Shown: piece after piece, positions 20,571 to 34,400 of the stretch
Layout: each line of letters starts with the position of its first letter
Numbering within the stretch: the stretch's first letter is position 1
Notes under the pieces: generated by a model
Databases searched by the model: none
Seen by the model: only the letters and a program-made list of their open reading frames with translations
Told to the model about the DNA's origin: nothing
Assembly (NCBI RefSeq): GCF_003590095.1
Contig: NC_039480.1
Span: 10,703,328 to 10,767,327 of the forward strand
Length of the DNA stretch: 64,000 bases
Origin: Trichoplusia ni
Lineage: Eukaryota > Arthropoda > Insecta > Lepidoptera > Noctuidae
Direction: 5' to 3'
Translations under genes and position numbers: made by a program

Positions 20571-20700
20571 ATGAGGTAAGATTCTGTATAACAAACATTA
20601 TGCTAAAAAAAATATTCCATTATTTCCATCCCACGTTGTATTATTGTTTGCTTATTTTCTGACTGGACTATTTTATTTTTAGGTAACAGTAAAAATAAAT
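20571..20700 (+). promoter_or_regulatory. Spliced 5' UTR creating a two-codon upstream ORF
   Basis: ATGAG|GTAAGA at 20571-20581 looks like the end of a 5' non-coding exon, and TTTTTAG|GTAACAG at 20676-20689 like the acceptor just before the coding start at 20701. Joining them places ATG AGG TAA ahead of the main start. The unspliced form gives the same two codons, ATG AGG TAA, so the mini-frame is present either way. Confidence 0.45.
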
Positions 20701-22547
20701 ATGTTTAAGCAACAATTATCACCTCGTACGGTGCATCCATACCAAACTACGGTGGTGCCTAGGAGTGAACAGCAATTTGCATCTGCTGCGCAACAAAGGG
20801 CGAAGTACCCGTGGGCGGACGATATTAACACTCCGGTTTATCAGGTTACAGGCACAGACAGCTCCGCATCAGACAATGCGTACCATGTATGTTTAAAATA
20901 ATTGTTATAATTTCTAATTTCTGTTTACTTTTTGGTCATCTACACATAGGTAGATGGTCTCTCTCATTTTTAGTTATGTTTTGGGTTTTACTATCAATCA
21001 ATATATACTGTAGACTTTTTTTTATACAGTATCATTTATATTTCTAGTAGTAGTTTCTAGTACCTTTAACAAAAGACGTTTTACTTGCAATTCTTTATAG
21101 ATGCCTCATTATTACAATGGCACGGTGAGAGAATATGGGCCACCCTCTCCAGTGTATCAGTCACCTTATGGTGCTGGCACTTGGCGCAACTATAAGAAGA
21201 TTGAAAAAATTCCTACTCATCATGCACCGCCAACAGATACTTACACATTTCCACAATGTGCCTCAGCATTTTCCCTCCCATTGTGTGATGTGGAGACACA
21301 TCCACAAGCTGTAAACCGGTCCCCTGTACCACCCATACCCTCCGTGAGTCCTGAAGTACCTATCATAGGTGCTTGTGGGGGACATTGCCCAGGATTTGAA
21401 TATGTTTGCTATTACATTTTACAGGTAAGAAATATGTTGCATATATTCAGCAGAACACCCATCTGATAATCTTATTTGTTTTAATGTAAAATTGTACAAA
21501 GCGTGCTTGACTTGTGTAAGATGGTTCCTAAATAAATCTGACTAATGTATAGAAAAGAAGCCTGTTACAGGATAAACCTTTGTGTCCTAGAAATAGTTAA
21601 TAATGCACTTTTCAAGGCAGGCAAGCAAAAATAAAGGTTTGCGTAGAATATTTAATTTCACTTAGCATTCAAAAGCTGCAGCATTGAGTCATCTGATCTT
21701 AATTTAACATTGCTCTGCAGCATGATTCACATACTTTACTGCATGTTTATCTCAGTAGGTACTATGATTAATATGAATTATTGTTCTTATATTTCAGGTT
21801 ATTTTTGTAGTAGGTATACTAACTGGTATATCTTTATGTATTGCTGGCATTGTATTAAGGCGCACAAATCGTAATGGAGATCTGGGCGTATTAGTGTATA
21901 TAGGTAAGATTATCAATGTTCAGTTTATTATACCAGCCATATATTAACACTTATTGTAAGGAGTATTTTATCAATTTTGAATGCAATCCAATTTAAATAA
22001 ATGGTTATTATTCCTTTATTATTGCAGGGTGCTTATCGTCATGCGTTTGCGGCGTATTGCTTGGTGTTCAGTGCTGCGTCCGTCGCGAGATTAGACAGAG
22101 AAAACAGCGTGCCAACATGCATATACCTATGCAATCTATTCAGGTACACTCAATTAACTGTGTTACAATTACCTTAAAGTTTATAATCACTTAAAATTGA
22201 TTACACAAGTGCAGAGCAAAAGATCAGCTGTCTGTTTTGATTAATTTCAGGAGCCTCCTGCCCAAGCTTGCCCATTACTGACGTCTACATTACCTCATAG
22301 TCAAGTATATAGGTAAGTTTTCGCGCATTGATACGAGATATTTTGTTAATATCCACTTGATGAAAAAAAATATCGAGAAGTTTGGACTATTAATTTCATA
22401 ATTTCATATAATTGTAGCTGAAAGTTGCAAATAATCTAGTATTATTATTGTTATATATATATTTTGTGTTTCAGACCGACAGTGAATATTTGTGCAGAAG
22501 AAGACGTAACTGGAGTTCCTTGGTGGCGTCGGAATAACAGAGACTGA
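20701..22547 (+). CDS. Two-pass membrane protein, function unknown
   Basis: Six exons: 20701-20886, 21101-21424, 21798-21903, 22028-22143, 22251-22312, 22475-22547, with consistent phases, 288 aa. Residues 1-155 are Pro/Tyr/Gln/Ser-rich and probably disordered, with a Cys-Gly cluster (GACGGHCPGFEYVCYY) right before the first membrane segment (about 163-190). A short polar loop (RRTNRNGDLG) separates it from a Cys-rich second segment (about 200-222). After that comes a basic stretch (VRREIRQRKQR) and a short Pro/Ser-rich tail ending TGVPWWRRNNRD. Both termini are likely cytosolic by the positive-inside rule. I do not recognise the family. The tryptophan-rich C-terminal motif and the regular exon structure argue for a conserved gene. 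The start is preceded by a tiny upstream ORF. Confidence 0.8.
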
Positions 22548-25496
22548 TTAGTTATAAGTTTATATACACTTGTATGTAATTGTAATATTGTTGTGTAAGG
22601 ATACAAATAATACCATAATCTTGTTATTTTTACATAAAAATTATGGATTGATATACGATTTCTTTCGTTTTATTGACTACTTTTGTTGGGCGAGATGAGA
22701 AACCTTGACCGATTTGAAGTGAATGAAGTATGTCGGCTCATTTATGTATTAATTTGTGTTCCTATAACGATTGCAGCTAAGTACATACAAGTATGTCACA
22801 ATTAAACAACCATTTTCAATTATAACTTTATTATCTGCATCATTCAATCAAACATTTGACATTGAAAAGAACATCATTAAAAATATAAAATATGATATAA
22901 GTACGAAAACCTCTGCAAATTAACGCCTGCGCAAGCTAAATCTTATATCAATTGATATTTAAATTATAAAACATTTAAATGATTAATTTACTGAATACTA
23001 GGAGCAGAGCGCTAATTAAAATCCTCTATAAACAGGAATAACCTATACCATCTGGGTAAATAATATACTATTTGCACCTTTTAATTAAAAAAAAACAATA
23101 CCGGTAAATAAAATCATGTCCAAAATATAAGTAACAAAATACATCAAATCACCAATATAATTAAAGAATCTCTGAAACATGAATGTAAATAATAGCAAAC
23201 CAAATAAATAGGTGGGGTGTCTTTCACTATCCATTTGCGATATATTTCAATTTGGATTAACTTTACTTGCAGTTGTATCAAAATAAACTTGGAAAATAGA
23301 TAGTGAAAGACGACAAAATTAGTCTTAATACTAAGTACTTAACATACTAACTTCAATACATTTTATACATAAATATAGCGAAAATGTGAAGTTATACATT
23401 GCAATGTTATTGATTTTTTTTTCTCAATTAGAGAGAGAGCTCAAAATAAATTAATATATTTTGTAAAAGAAAGACAAATTAAATGCTATGCATTTCGTCC
23501 TTTCCGACAATGCATTCTAGGATAATCTTAAACCTATCTCAGGATGGCCCACACGCTTATATCTAAAAAGGACGGTTAAAAAAATAAACTATGGCGGATT
23601 GGCCTGTGATGATATTATAGTAGTTATGTGGTGGTACGGAGTCAGTGTACAATACGAACTAAACGATTTTCTGGCCTACGACCAGCTCGTTGAGAGTGAC
23701 ACATGATTACTACCAATCAAGACATTGCTTACCACTTACCCATGCACTAGACATCTTGCACAGATATTTACTAATCAAAACAAAAAAGTACTAAAGAAAA
23801 TCAACGTACGCTCTAGTACGCTTTAAAACACACTGAAAAAATAAAAGTGAATCGTTTTACGCCATGGATATTGTATTGTGCAACTATTTTCCTACGCATT
23901 TAATATTATGTAAACATGTCATGGAAGAAAACATGTTAGTCAAATAAATTGCATGTTACATAGTGAATCTAATTAATTTAATCGTGGCAGGACTTGAAAT
24001 CAATTCATATTACATTAGAAAACTAACTTCGAATAACTTTAAGGTTCGTAAGTTCTAATGTTCCTAAAAAAAGAGATTCATAGACTGCAATTGAAATTGG
24101 AATCGAAAAAGTAGAATTTTACACAAACTTGCGGTAAACACAGATAAGTGTCTTGCGGATAAGATATATTTAGACTTAAATTAATATAGCATAGATCTGG
24201 CACCTTAACATTATAAAACTCAATCGTAAGCGGCCATTATCGTTCATCTTTCATTAAAGCAAGTTAAGTACATAAAGATATTACAAAATGTAATTATTAT
24301 ACCAAAAAACTGAAAAACGAATTTCATAAATAGTTGCCTACCTTAAAAAACAAATGGTACTTAGCAAGTGTCGTAACTATTTATCCTAAAAGAGCTCCAT
24401 GCAACAAAAACATTTCGATCCAATTACTACAAATTAGCATAAAACTAAGTGTCTTTTTGAAGTTACACTATGTATAAGGAATTTATTAAATTTAAAATTT
24501 ATTTCGAATGTTTTAATACTTGAGACTAAGTCGAATGAGATTAAGATATCTTAAATGTTACAAATACATATTCCATATTACACTACATTATAACCTGGAC
24601 AATAATTTGGCCGCTTGTCTTTTACTAATTAGTCGTAACAGTTAGGTCAACTTTTACCAAAGTCATACAATATTGCAAACCAGTGTCACACACCTTTATA
24701 CGAATAAACTTGTCTCGAGATTGAACTAAATTATTGTTTAATGTCGATAAATGCATAATGATAATGTGAGTTTATAATGAACACTTTAAAAAATACTTTA
24801 AACATATCTTAAGTATTCAAAAGATTATATAAATAAGGGTTAATATTCACATACATTGTATATAACTATTGCTAATAGTATTTACTTGTAATGCTTGTCT
24901 TGATGCAGCTCTTGTGGTCATGGCTGTTACTCTATGTGATTAGTCGTATTCGTGTTAGTTGCACAGGGGTCATATGAAAACTATCAAACATTACAAGTAA
25001 ATGTTTGGACAAACACACTCACAGTAATAGAATGAAGATAATACTTCAATTACTTGAAAATATAATAATTCTTGTCATGGGTTTCTGACAATATTTTCAA
25101 ATGTAAAAAATATGTCTAAGTGTCGAAGTTCAGTGCACCATAATTATAAAACAGAGATATCACAAAAACAAACACACATTATTTGCGAATAACAGATAAG
25201 TACTATTCGCGCAAGTGTTTTATTGTAAAGTACTTGTTTACTTTGTACCAAAATGCAACCTTAACATACGGACACGAGACACAAATTAAGTGGAGCGGCG
25301 TTGAAGATACATTACTGTATTTATGGTTACAAGCCTTAAAATGCGATGAAATATCATAAAAATAAATTCTATGTTACTTATGCTTAGCTACGTATTTTGT
25401 ATTGTATCTCTAACACCGATCATTACATAAGTAGGGGGACATTAGGACTAGCCTAAGCTCGTACGAACAATCTCGTTTCATGAAAAAAAATCGTAT
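22548..25496. other. Long AT-rich stretch between convergent genes
   Basis: No coding sequence seen. It probably contains the 3' UTR of the two-pass protein gene at its left and a long 3' UTR of the minus-strand gene at its right. CTTTATT at 22826-22832 (AATAAA on the minus strand) would give a 3' UTR of up to 2.7 kb for the latter. No repeat family recognised. Confidence 0.4.
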
Positions 25497-28400
25497 TTAC
25501 GCAACTGACGGCCTGCCATCCAGCATCTTATCGCTTTCCTCTGCACTGCTGAGACTGAAAATATATACCATGTTAGATAACAATCAAGCGGAAAGTTCTA
25601 CTTATCGTTTGGATACGCATAAGTTAGTATGTTCTAGATACTAGGTACAAGCATTGTTGGTGTGATCACAGACTCGGCCTAGGAATCGTGAGGTAAACAA
25701 GCGGAGACAATGGCGCGAACTTTAACATCGTACCGTCAACGCGTACCGGTAACAATAGACACGTGAGGCGCTGATATTATTTTAGTAAACATTTATAATG
25801 TTCTGTAGGAAAATGTAGCAGAACCCCAGACGAGATTTCAACCCATTGTTACTGCTTAGAAGTGATTTAGATGAAAAATGTAAATGACCCGTAATGAGTC
25901 ACAATTTTAAAATACAAAGGATACTGATTTAACGCGAAATACAGACAAAAGAAGTTCGGTGTCGTTGTTTCAATAGTGGCCATTATTGTTGCATTAGCAT
26001 CGCGACCCCAACAGCGAGCAGTGAAGGGATGACTCACTCAATGCTTTGTGTACTGTGTGTTCACCATAGGATGAAGTACTTTCAAGAGTTGCACAACACT
26101 TGATTGTTTAATGAAAATGCTACTACATTTCGCGGTTAAGAAAACATAGTTTTAAATCTTAATCAATCCTGACTATATTAGTCCTGTGCTTAATTACGTG
26201 CCTACGTTTATGTCTGCCACCAAATACCTTTACTTGTCGCCTGTTCTAAGAAGTCCTACTCTACACTGCGAAATTCATGTTTTCTAAGTTACAACATACA
26301 ATCTCTCCCTATCTTGGCCAGGTTGTCCAATAGTGAGCAAATTCAAAAGCCTTGGTGTCACATAGTTGCCCGCGGTACTGGGGTTGGATAACCTTGGCCT
26401 AAGCTGTTTTCTTAAGGAGCCAAGGTATAGCTTACCAATCCTTATTGTCCATGAGGTTGCGCATCTCGTCGTCGGGAGCAGGCGGGGCGTCGCGCACGGG
26501 CGCGTATTGCGCGGCCACCAGCGGGTCGGTCGAGGGGTTGAGCGCGGTGAGTGCGGCCGCACCGCTCGCCGGCGCTTCCTTGCCGTTGCTCCACCGAGAT
26601 GCCCAAGACGAAATGCCTAGCACTGAGACAAACGAGTTAGTTATCTTTGACTTTCATGTATTTTTAACGTAAATATAGAAATTAGAAACCCACCCGACAA
26701 AACAAATAGTGAGTTATTTCGCTGAATAACCAGGTTTAAACAGTTGAAGTTTTACATCAATAATACAGGCACTTGAGAATTATACCAGCTCATGCTTATT
26801 TAAAGTGACTAAAATGTGTGATAAGACATTAAATATTCAGACAAAGGAAAACCTCTTTGTAAGATATTCATTGAAGCGAGTGTTGTGAAAAATATTCTAG
26901 GTTCATCAGTGTCACACAACACAAAAAGGATCTCACTTTAGCAACACAATGCTTAGTTTGAGCGTCTACGGAAACTTATCGTTATTATGTAAATTGCCAT
27001 TTTCACATTAATCTATTTAGTCGTTTTGTGTGCTTAATATGAATGTTCCTTTCGCGGTATCAGAAACAATAGATTGACAGTTAAATAACAAAGATAAATA
27101 ATATTTACATGCCGATATTTACAGCTCCAAAAATAAAGTCATATTTTAAAATCCCTGATCAATCTGTAGTTCCCTACAGACATTGAAAGAAGACTTCATA
27201 AAGGCGAGTTTAGCACATACAATATACATAGTCGATGTAATCGACTTGACCATCTTTTAATGGATCTTATCTGTTCTACGGTAAACGGTAAAGGTCAGGT
27301 CAGGCATGGCAGCTTTGTGGATATTGCGACTTACGGCGGATGTCGATAGCTCACTGGCTATTACGGCATTTGTAAATAAAAAACACAAGGACAGGGCTAG
27401 TGGATATTAAAATTAAGACACAAAAATAACTTCGATTTTTCAGGACAAATAAGAATGTATAGGTTTCTTTTCCCGTGGCATAACAAAAAGACGTCTGACT
27501 ACCCAAAAATTAACAGAGAATGGCATATTAAGTCAACAACAGGTATTTACGGGAATGCATTACTGTACTTTCCCCTCGTTGGCATTATGTGAAATAGCAA
27601 GTCAAGAGGAGGACCATAGCAGAAAAGTCCCTTAATAAGATTTCTGACTTACTCGTAAAAACCAATTCTGATAAGTATAGAATTAAATAAAAAAACATTA
27701 TACTTACGGCCCAAAAGCATTCCTATGGTTAGCAACACGCTGCCTGCGACGAGTTCGCCTAAACCATTCTCAATGCGTTGTGTGTCTGGATTAGGCGTAT
27801 TTCCGAATCTGACTGCGCCCACAATTACCAGCACCGTACCTGAAAATAAAGAAAAAAACATTTAGCCATGAGATGTTCTCAAATCATTTATCAAATTAAG
27901 TTATTACATAATATGTTACGAATTATCCGCGTAGCATGATAAGTCCCGCAAATAGCGCCTGTCTGACGGTAATAAAAATGTTGTACCACTTTTTTTAAAT
28001 TGAACGCTGCCCGCCCAATTTATTGCCTTTACTTCAGCAGACAATGAATTACAGAAAAGTTGGTAGCAAAGCTAAATAGGACAATTTAAGAACCTAGAGC
28101 AAAGCAAAGGGCGCCGTTGGCCGAATTTGCAACAGTCTCCGCGCTGGCTTAATCCGGCGCCGATCTTGGGAATCCTCGTTAATTATCTCTTCGAAGAGAT
28201 CAATAATTAGCCATTCAGTTTTAAAATAACAAGTTTATATCGTACTTAATACACTTTGATATATGCATTCATCAGTAATGTATTTAATCCAATTCAGATT
28301 AACCACAAAGTAAACCGCAGTTCTTGGGTTACTACCTGCTTCGATTACACCGAGAATTGGTTGAAAAAGAGATATTGAATATTATTCCAATAGAATAATA

Positions 28401-31400
28401 TATGTCGGCCCGTAACTGGGCCAAACCACTTACGCAGGGCAAAGGCCTCTTCTCGAACAGAGAAGGAAGGAATATTGATTAACATGTTTTAAAACAAACC
28501 TACGCTCGAGGTAATGCCCATTTTGCACTTTAAAAATTCCATAGCAGAATTTGTAGTAAGTTACGTAGAATTTCGTTCATATATTCATACCAAAACAAAC
28601 GCTATATTATTCACTAAGCTTTGCGTGTCTTGTGGTAGACATAACAAAGCGGCATGGAATATTAAAGTTTAGGCCGTGGCGCCGCCGAAAAAACATAATT
28701 TTGTGTGTAACGCATAAAGCTGTGTAATTTTAGGGGTGAAGCAAAAAAAATGTTGGACCTAGAATAGCAGTTGTTCGCACACAATGTTTATTAACGGAAA
28801 AACGAGATAAATGGAGTTTCAAGGGATGTATGGAGGAAAGGATTATTTTTTGTGGCGTCGCGTTGCCTGTCGTTAAAACTGCTTTAATATGATTATTTTA
28901 TTATATTACATGCTTGAGAATCTCCATATAATTATATTTGCAAATCTTTCACCCCCGTTTTACTATGTTTTCTACAAGTTGTTTAAGATCATATATTGTT
29001 TTTAGAGAAACACACCTAGAAGTATTTCTAGTAGTGTGTGTAGATCATCGTAAGGCACTCGTTTTATGGAATATAATAGGATTGGATTTGATGAGATGGC
29101 ATTGTCCTCCAAAAGGATCATTAATGATCTGTGTGGGTGGTCTCCCTTCACAATTGACGTACGTCATAAGCACAATACTCATAAGTCGCCAAGCTATTTT
29201 AAGACCAAAAAGTAGAGATTTTCTTTATTAATCTAGAGATACACACAAGATATACAGTTTCCCGTATCCACGAGAATCGATCTTTAGGTCAATGTACTGA
29301 TATATAACAATGCAAAAATATGAATCACTGTAGTCTATATTCATAGAATACTGGAGGCCAGAGGCAACCCGTTATTTGATCGGTGGCTAATTGTTTTATC
29401 GGTTAACAGATGTCTTATATGAACGAGCATTTGTATGTAAATCGTACAATCGTTAAGTTAGTCACGTAAAGGCCGATTTTATTGCGATTTACATACTACA
29501 GATGTCCAATGTAGTGGGTTTATGTAATTCATTCAATGGCACTTTGGCACGTTCCTACTTCAGTCCAAAAAAAGGGACAAAATGAATTTGAGTTGAAGTC
29601 GGTATATGCATATTCATACCTACTATCTTTTATAGAACTAATACAGTCATACGTATGAACATGATACGAGTTACGACCGCATCTCGTGGCTGCAATTGCA
29701 CCTGAGCACGGTAATACTATGAGTCTTGCGCAAAACGAGAAACACGATTCCACAAAACTAGATGTAATTGCAACATTACACAAGATTTGTTCGCATATCA
29801 AAGGAATATCATCAACGACCAAACATGGCTAATATTTTAAGTAGAAGACTTTATGTTAGCATACGTAGAAATACCTATGAAATATATTTTAATTAACTTT
29901 TTTTTCTATTGTTAATATTGTTGCTATCAGTTTTTATCTTATCAACGACGCAAATAACTGTTTTCAATACAATAAATGTACATAAATATGAATGTAGGAC
30001 GTGGAATATGTTTTAACTGAAATAAACAAGCTCTTCCTAAGCTAACATTTACTCATATCAATTAGTACCAGGTTTTTAACACACTTTTAATAATACATTG
30101 AATTTTACATCGGTTTTTTATAACCTACAGTTAGAAGTCAAATTAAACTTAAGACATTATAACAAGGAACAGGTGGCTTTATGACATAACTAAGCCACGT
30201 CAAATAATTGAATCATGTATAAAACATTATGCCAATAAATTGTGTTTAATTCAGCTGTGTTAAAAGTATAATGATATTATAATATATTTCATAAAGAACC
30301 GACTTGCCTTGACGACATGGTTCACCGGACGCGAAACATTTACTTGTATCAATATAATCATAGACCTGACAGAACCTAGTTCCAAACTCAACTAGTTTTG
30401 AGCAATGTATCTCAATATCATTAACATGAGTCTAGAGTTACAGCGTTTTATGATGTCATAACTATTAAGAACCACTTATTTCTGATGTGTGGGACTTGTC
30501 TTAAACTTTGATTTTAACACTCAGTTTCCTGTGAATCTGACTATTCGATTTCACCCCATTTCCTAGCTTTTTATTGAAAGCAAAGGCCGCGTATCTCGTA
30601 CATAACGTACGTAATAACTTATTGGAATCTACGAAGACTGCACCCCATTTTAGTTAGTTTTGTTCTAATAAATTGAGAGGAAAGTTTTTATGTTAGTAAA
30701 GCATTTATTTTCACTTCAAGGTAAATTAATGAATATCTTGGAACGTGACTATACTTTGTAAAGTATCAATAGTCACGCATGATCGAAATTAGTCGTAAAC
30801 TAAAAAAATATCAAGATTAATATATTTCAAACGAGTATGTGATGTTCGTACGAGTTTTTATATGTTTACGTTATTGTTAATAGGCAAAAACTGCAAGTGT
30901 TCAGCATAGTTTTTTTAATTAAGTTATTGACACAAATGCCTTGTTATAATAACAATGCATGCATAATTTATTTTCTTTTATAACGAAGTTTCATTTTGAT
31001 ACTTATATTATACTAATTTTAGTTAACCAACAGTCCTCATGTCATTTGTCCCCACATTCATTATTAAAATTAAAAAAAAATGCTTGTTTTAATTACCAGA
31101 ATAGTTAATTAAATAGAGATAACGATCGTTTACGATGCAGAATTAATCTTTAATGATATAATATTGTAATATCTAAGATAATCTTAGAGTCAGCTGAATC
31201 AGATTAAAGATGATTAACACGCGGTAGGTCAAGGTTGCTACACTCTAGATAACTTAGTCTAGCCAGGTTAAGCGAAGCAGCAATTAATAATATATTATTT
31301 AATTTAATAAAAGTCTTAGATAGCAGGGAGAAAGAGTTTTTTCTCAAGAACTCAATTTCGGGAGGGTCGTATTAATCCTCGATTTTTAATTAAAAGAAAA

Positions 31401-34400
31401 GTACTAAAAGAATGGTAAACACAAGACAGACTAAGTTGTAGATACATGCTAATGTATGCCACAAAGTCTACGCACGTAATTTGCAATACAACGTAAATAT
31501 TAACAATCAATTAGGTTTCATTTCCTTAGTTAATAATACGTTTCCTGTAATTATAGTAATTGGAATCATTATCTTAAATGGTTATAAGGCTCGTCTCCTA
31601 AACTCCTATCAATAATTGACACAAAAGCATATTTTAAGTATGACCACAAGTGTTCATTCAACTTTAAAGCGGTTCAGAAATGTTTCGTTTCGAAGGATCT
31701 TTTTGTTGCTCGAGACTGGGTCGATGACATTTACTTTTACAGTTTTCTGAAAACGTCAGCTACCTTGACCAAAGGTTATCTCGGCCTGGTAAACGCAGTT
31801 AGCGAGCGAACCTTCAACACTTCCGTAGAATAATCGTTCTTTAACTACTACTTGGTATAATGTGGAGATCGTGGGTGCGAGCCAATTGCTTTAGCAACGG
31901 CTGTCAATTGCTATCAGAATACAGGATTGACCAATCAAATTGAGCACTGAGTGACTTTTAAAACTACTACGGACGTACTAAAATAGAAGATATCAAAACT
32001 TGTAAAAATACGTTCATTCACATTAATAAATGCAAATCCAAGATTAATAATAATTTAAATTATATACGATTATAATATGAATGTCGTAATAGATTAGATT
32101 ACATAGTTATATTACACTTAATTAAAATAAATTTTAATATTAGAATTAACTTTATTATTGTAAATGTTATGACCGACTTGTTGAATAATTATGTGGGAGT
32201 AGTTAGGAGATTAGTAATGTGGGCCGACTGCCCACGGTGTAAAACAGATGGGCAATCCATTCGAATTTGTATGGGAACATATAAATAAGGGCAACGGAGG
32301 CGGTGGACAGCCGGTAAATTTGTTGATAAACATTGCATCTAAATAAATGTCTATATATGGACTGAAGACGTTGGTCCTCTACATAATAGATACACGAAGA
32401 AACGTGTGATTTTCGTGTAAAAAAAATGCAAAGAACGTGTTTGGTGACATTTGGTTGCGTCCTCGCTTGCTTGTGTGACTATTATTTCAGAGTAAGTTAT
32501 GTCGTTTCTTGGAGTTAATTTCACACGATTTATTTCCAATATCTGCATGTTGGCCTTACATAGCCGACAGAACTTAAAAGGGACTGATTCGATTAATAGT
32601 GAATATCGAATCTATTCTGGAACATTTTTAATCGACTAAGGGCCGATTTTTCAATCACCAGATAACTTTTATTCGACGACTATGTTTGACGTTTTGACAG
32701 CTTTTGTATAGAAAATATGTCAAACGGCCATATTTATTCCTCAAATAAAAGTTATCTGACGATTGAAAAATCGGGCCTAAGTCAAAATTCGTATTTTTTT
32801 AACATTATTAGTTTAAATTGTATTTTTTTGGAGTAGTATGGACATCTGTCAAAATGTTAATTTACTGCAGACAGAGTTTAAGACTTCTGTCGGCTATCAG
32901 GGTTCTTAGAAGATTCTCATCGTAGTTATGTCATGATACGGATCAATATAAGCAACATAGCATTTATTTGGTAGAAAATAGTTCTTTGAAGCAGCACACA
33001 ACCAGTTTCCATCGAGACGTTCTTACGTCGACGTCGGGAGTTGCGAAAACAGGTCACTGCAGCGGAAACAGTAGGTTAAGGCAGTGGGCAGCAAACGCAT
33101 TAGTGATTCATTAGAACACGGCTTTCACCCGCTAAGGAGGAGTGGAACTAGAACAATATCACTAATCTATACCTACTTACAGGCTATTTCATATTCCATT
33201 TGCATTAGGTATGTACCCACTGACACAGTCCAGTTTACGATGGATGGCAACGGTTTATAACAATCCTTTATAGAGGTGTGTACACATTTTTATTAGCATT
33301 TGGTTTTACTGTTAACTATATTACGCCTTTTTTTTAAGAATTTGTCATTGGCTAGTGGATGACTCATACACGTGAATAGAAATAAAAGCAGGTTTTTACC
33401 TCAGAAAATCAGAATATCGTATTTCAAAGGTCATCACCTTATACCCAAGGTAGAAGATTTAATTTTAGTTATTAATTTTTACTATCTATAATTTATTTTA
33501 ACACACTCTTTATGGAAATATTGTCTACACTAGGAAGAGGTTGATCCGATTTTGACACGATAAATAACCCTTAAGCTAAAATTGTATTTTTTCATAAATT
33601 CTACTTCTGCTCTAATCAATACTCAAATAAACATCTTATAGACTTGGATCATTTAAAAGGTACAACGGTAGATCTTATGTAGTAGTACTTTTATTCTGCA
33701 GTACAAATGGCCACCTCTACTCTGTAGTCTACTCTCCTGTTACCTGTTAACAATAAAGCTTGAAACGAGGCTATTAAAAAGTTTTATTGCCAGATCTTCG
33801 ATGTCGAGGTATAACAACGGCGATCAGTCTCGTGTTCGCCCACGGGCGAGGAAAGCAATAACTTTCCTCGGTTTAACTTACGAATGTTGCAGCACTCGTT
33901 GCTCAAACCTTTTTATTCGACAATATTGAAACTTTTTGTTGGAATACTTTACGCAACGACCACTTTCTTTTGAGGCCTCGGTGCACAGTACTTTTATATA
34001 TTAAAAAGTTAAGTGAGATTTACTGAAGACATCAAAGACATGGCAATGATAGAAATCCGTTTTTGTCTTCAGATGCTCAAGAATCCGAAAGAAGAAATCC
34101 TGCATTAAATGAAATATATAAATAATAAACCATTGGTAAACCAACCTAGCTAGAGCATTTTATAAAGTGTCAAATTCGTTTCGTTTTCGAGAAGGCCAAC
34201 GACACGGAATCTTTGACTTTATAGTTAAACGAAAGCTTCCATGCAAGTAGTAACCTATGTACTTGGATGTATTGACCATATTCGGTGTGGCGTGCTCAAG
34301 GACTAAAGTGGAAGTGAATAAAGCACCTATTACGGAAACGTCATGGCGTTCAAGCCTCGGTGGAGTTTGTCGACCTTCGTTCGCAATGCCTGTTCCATTA

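Noticed and set aside
28938..29822. Two ~97-codon frames in the large intron, one on each strand
   Set aside because: No recognisable domain, AT-rich codons, no splice-site or paralogous support.
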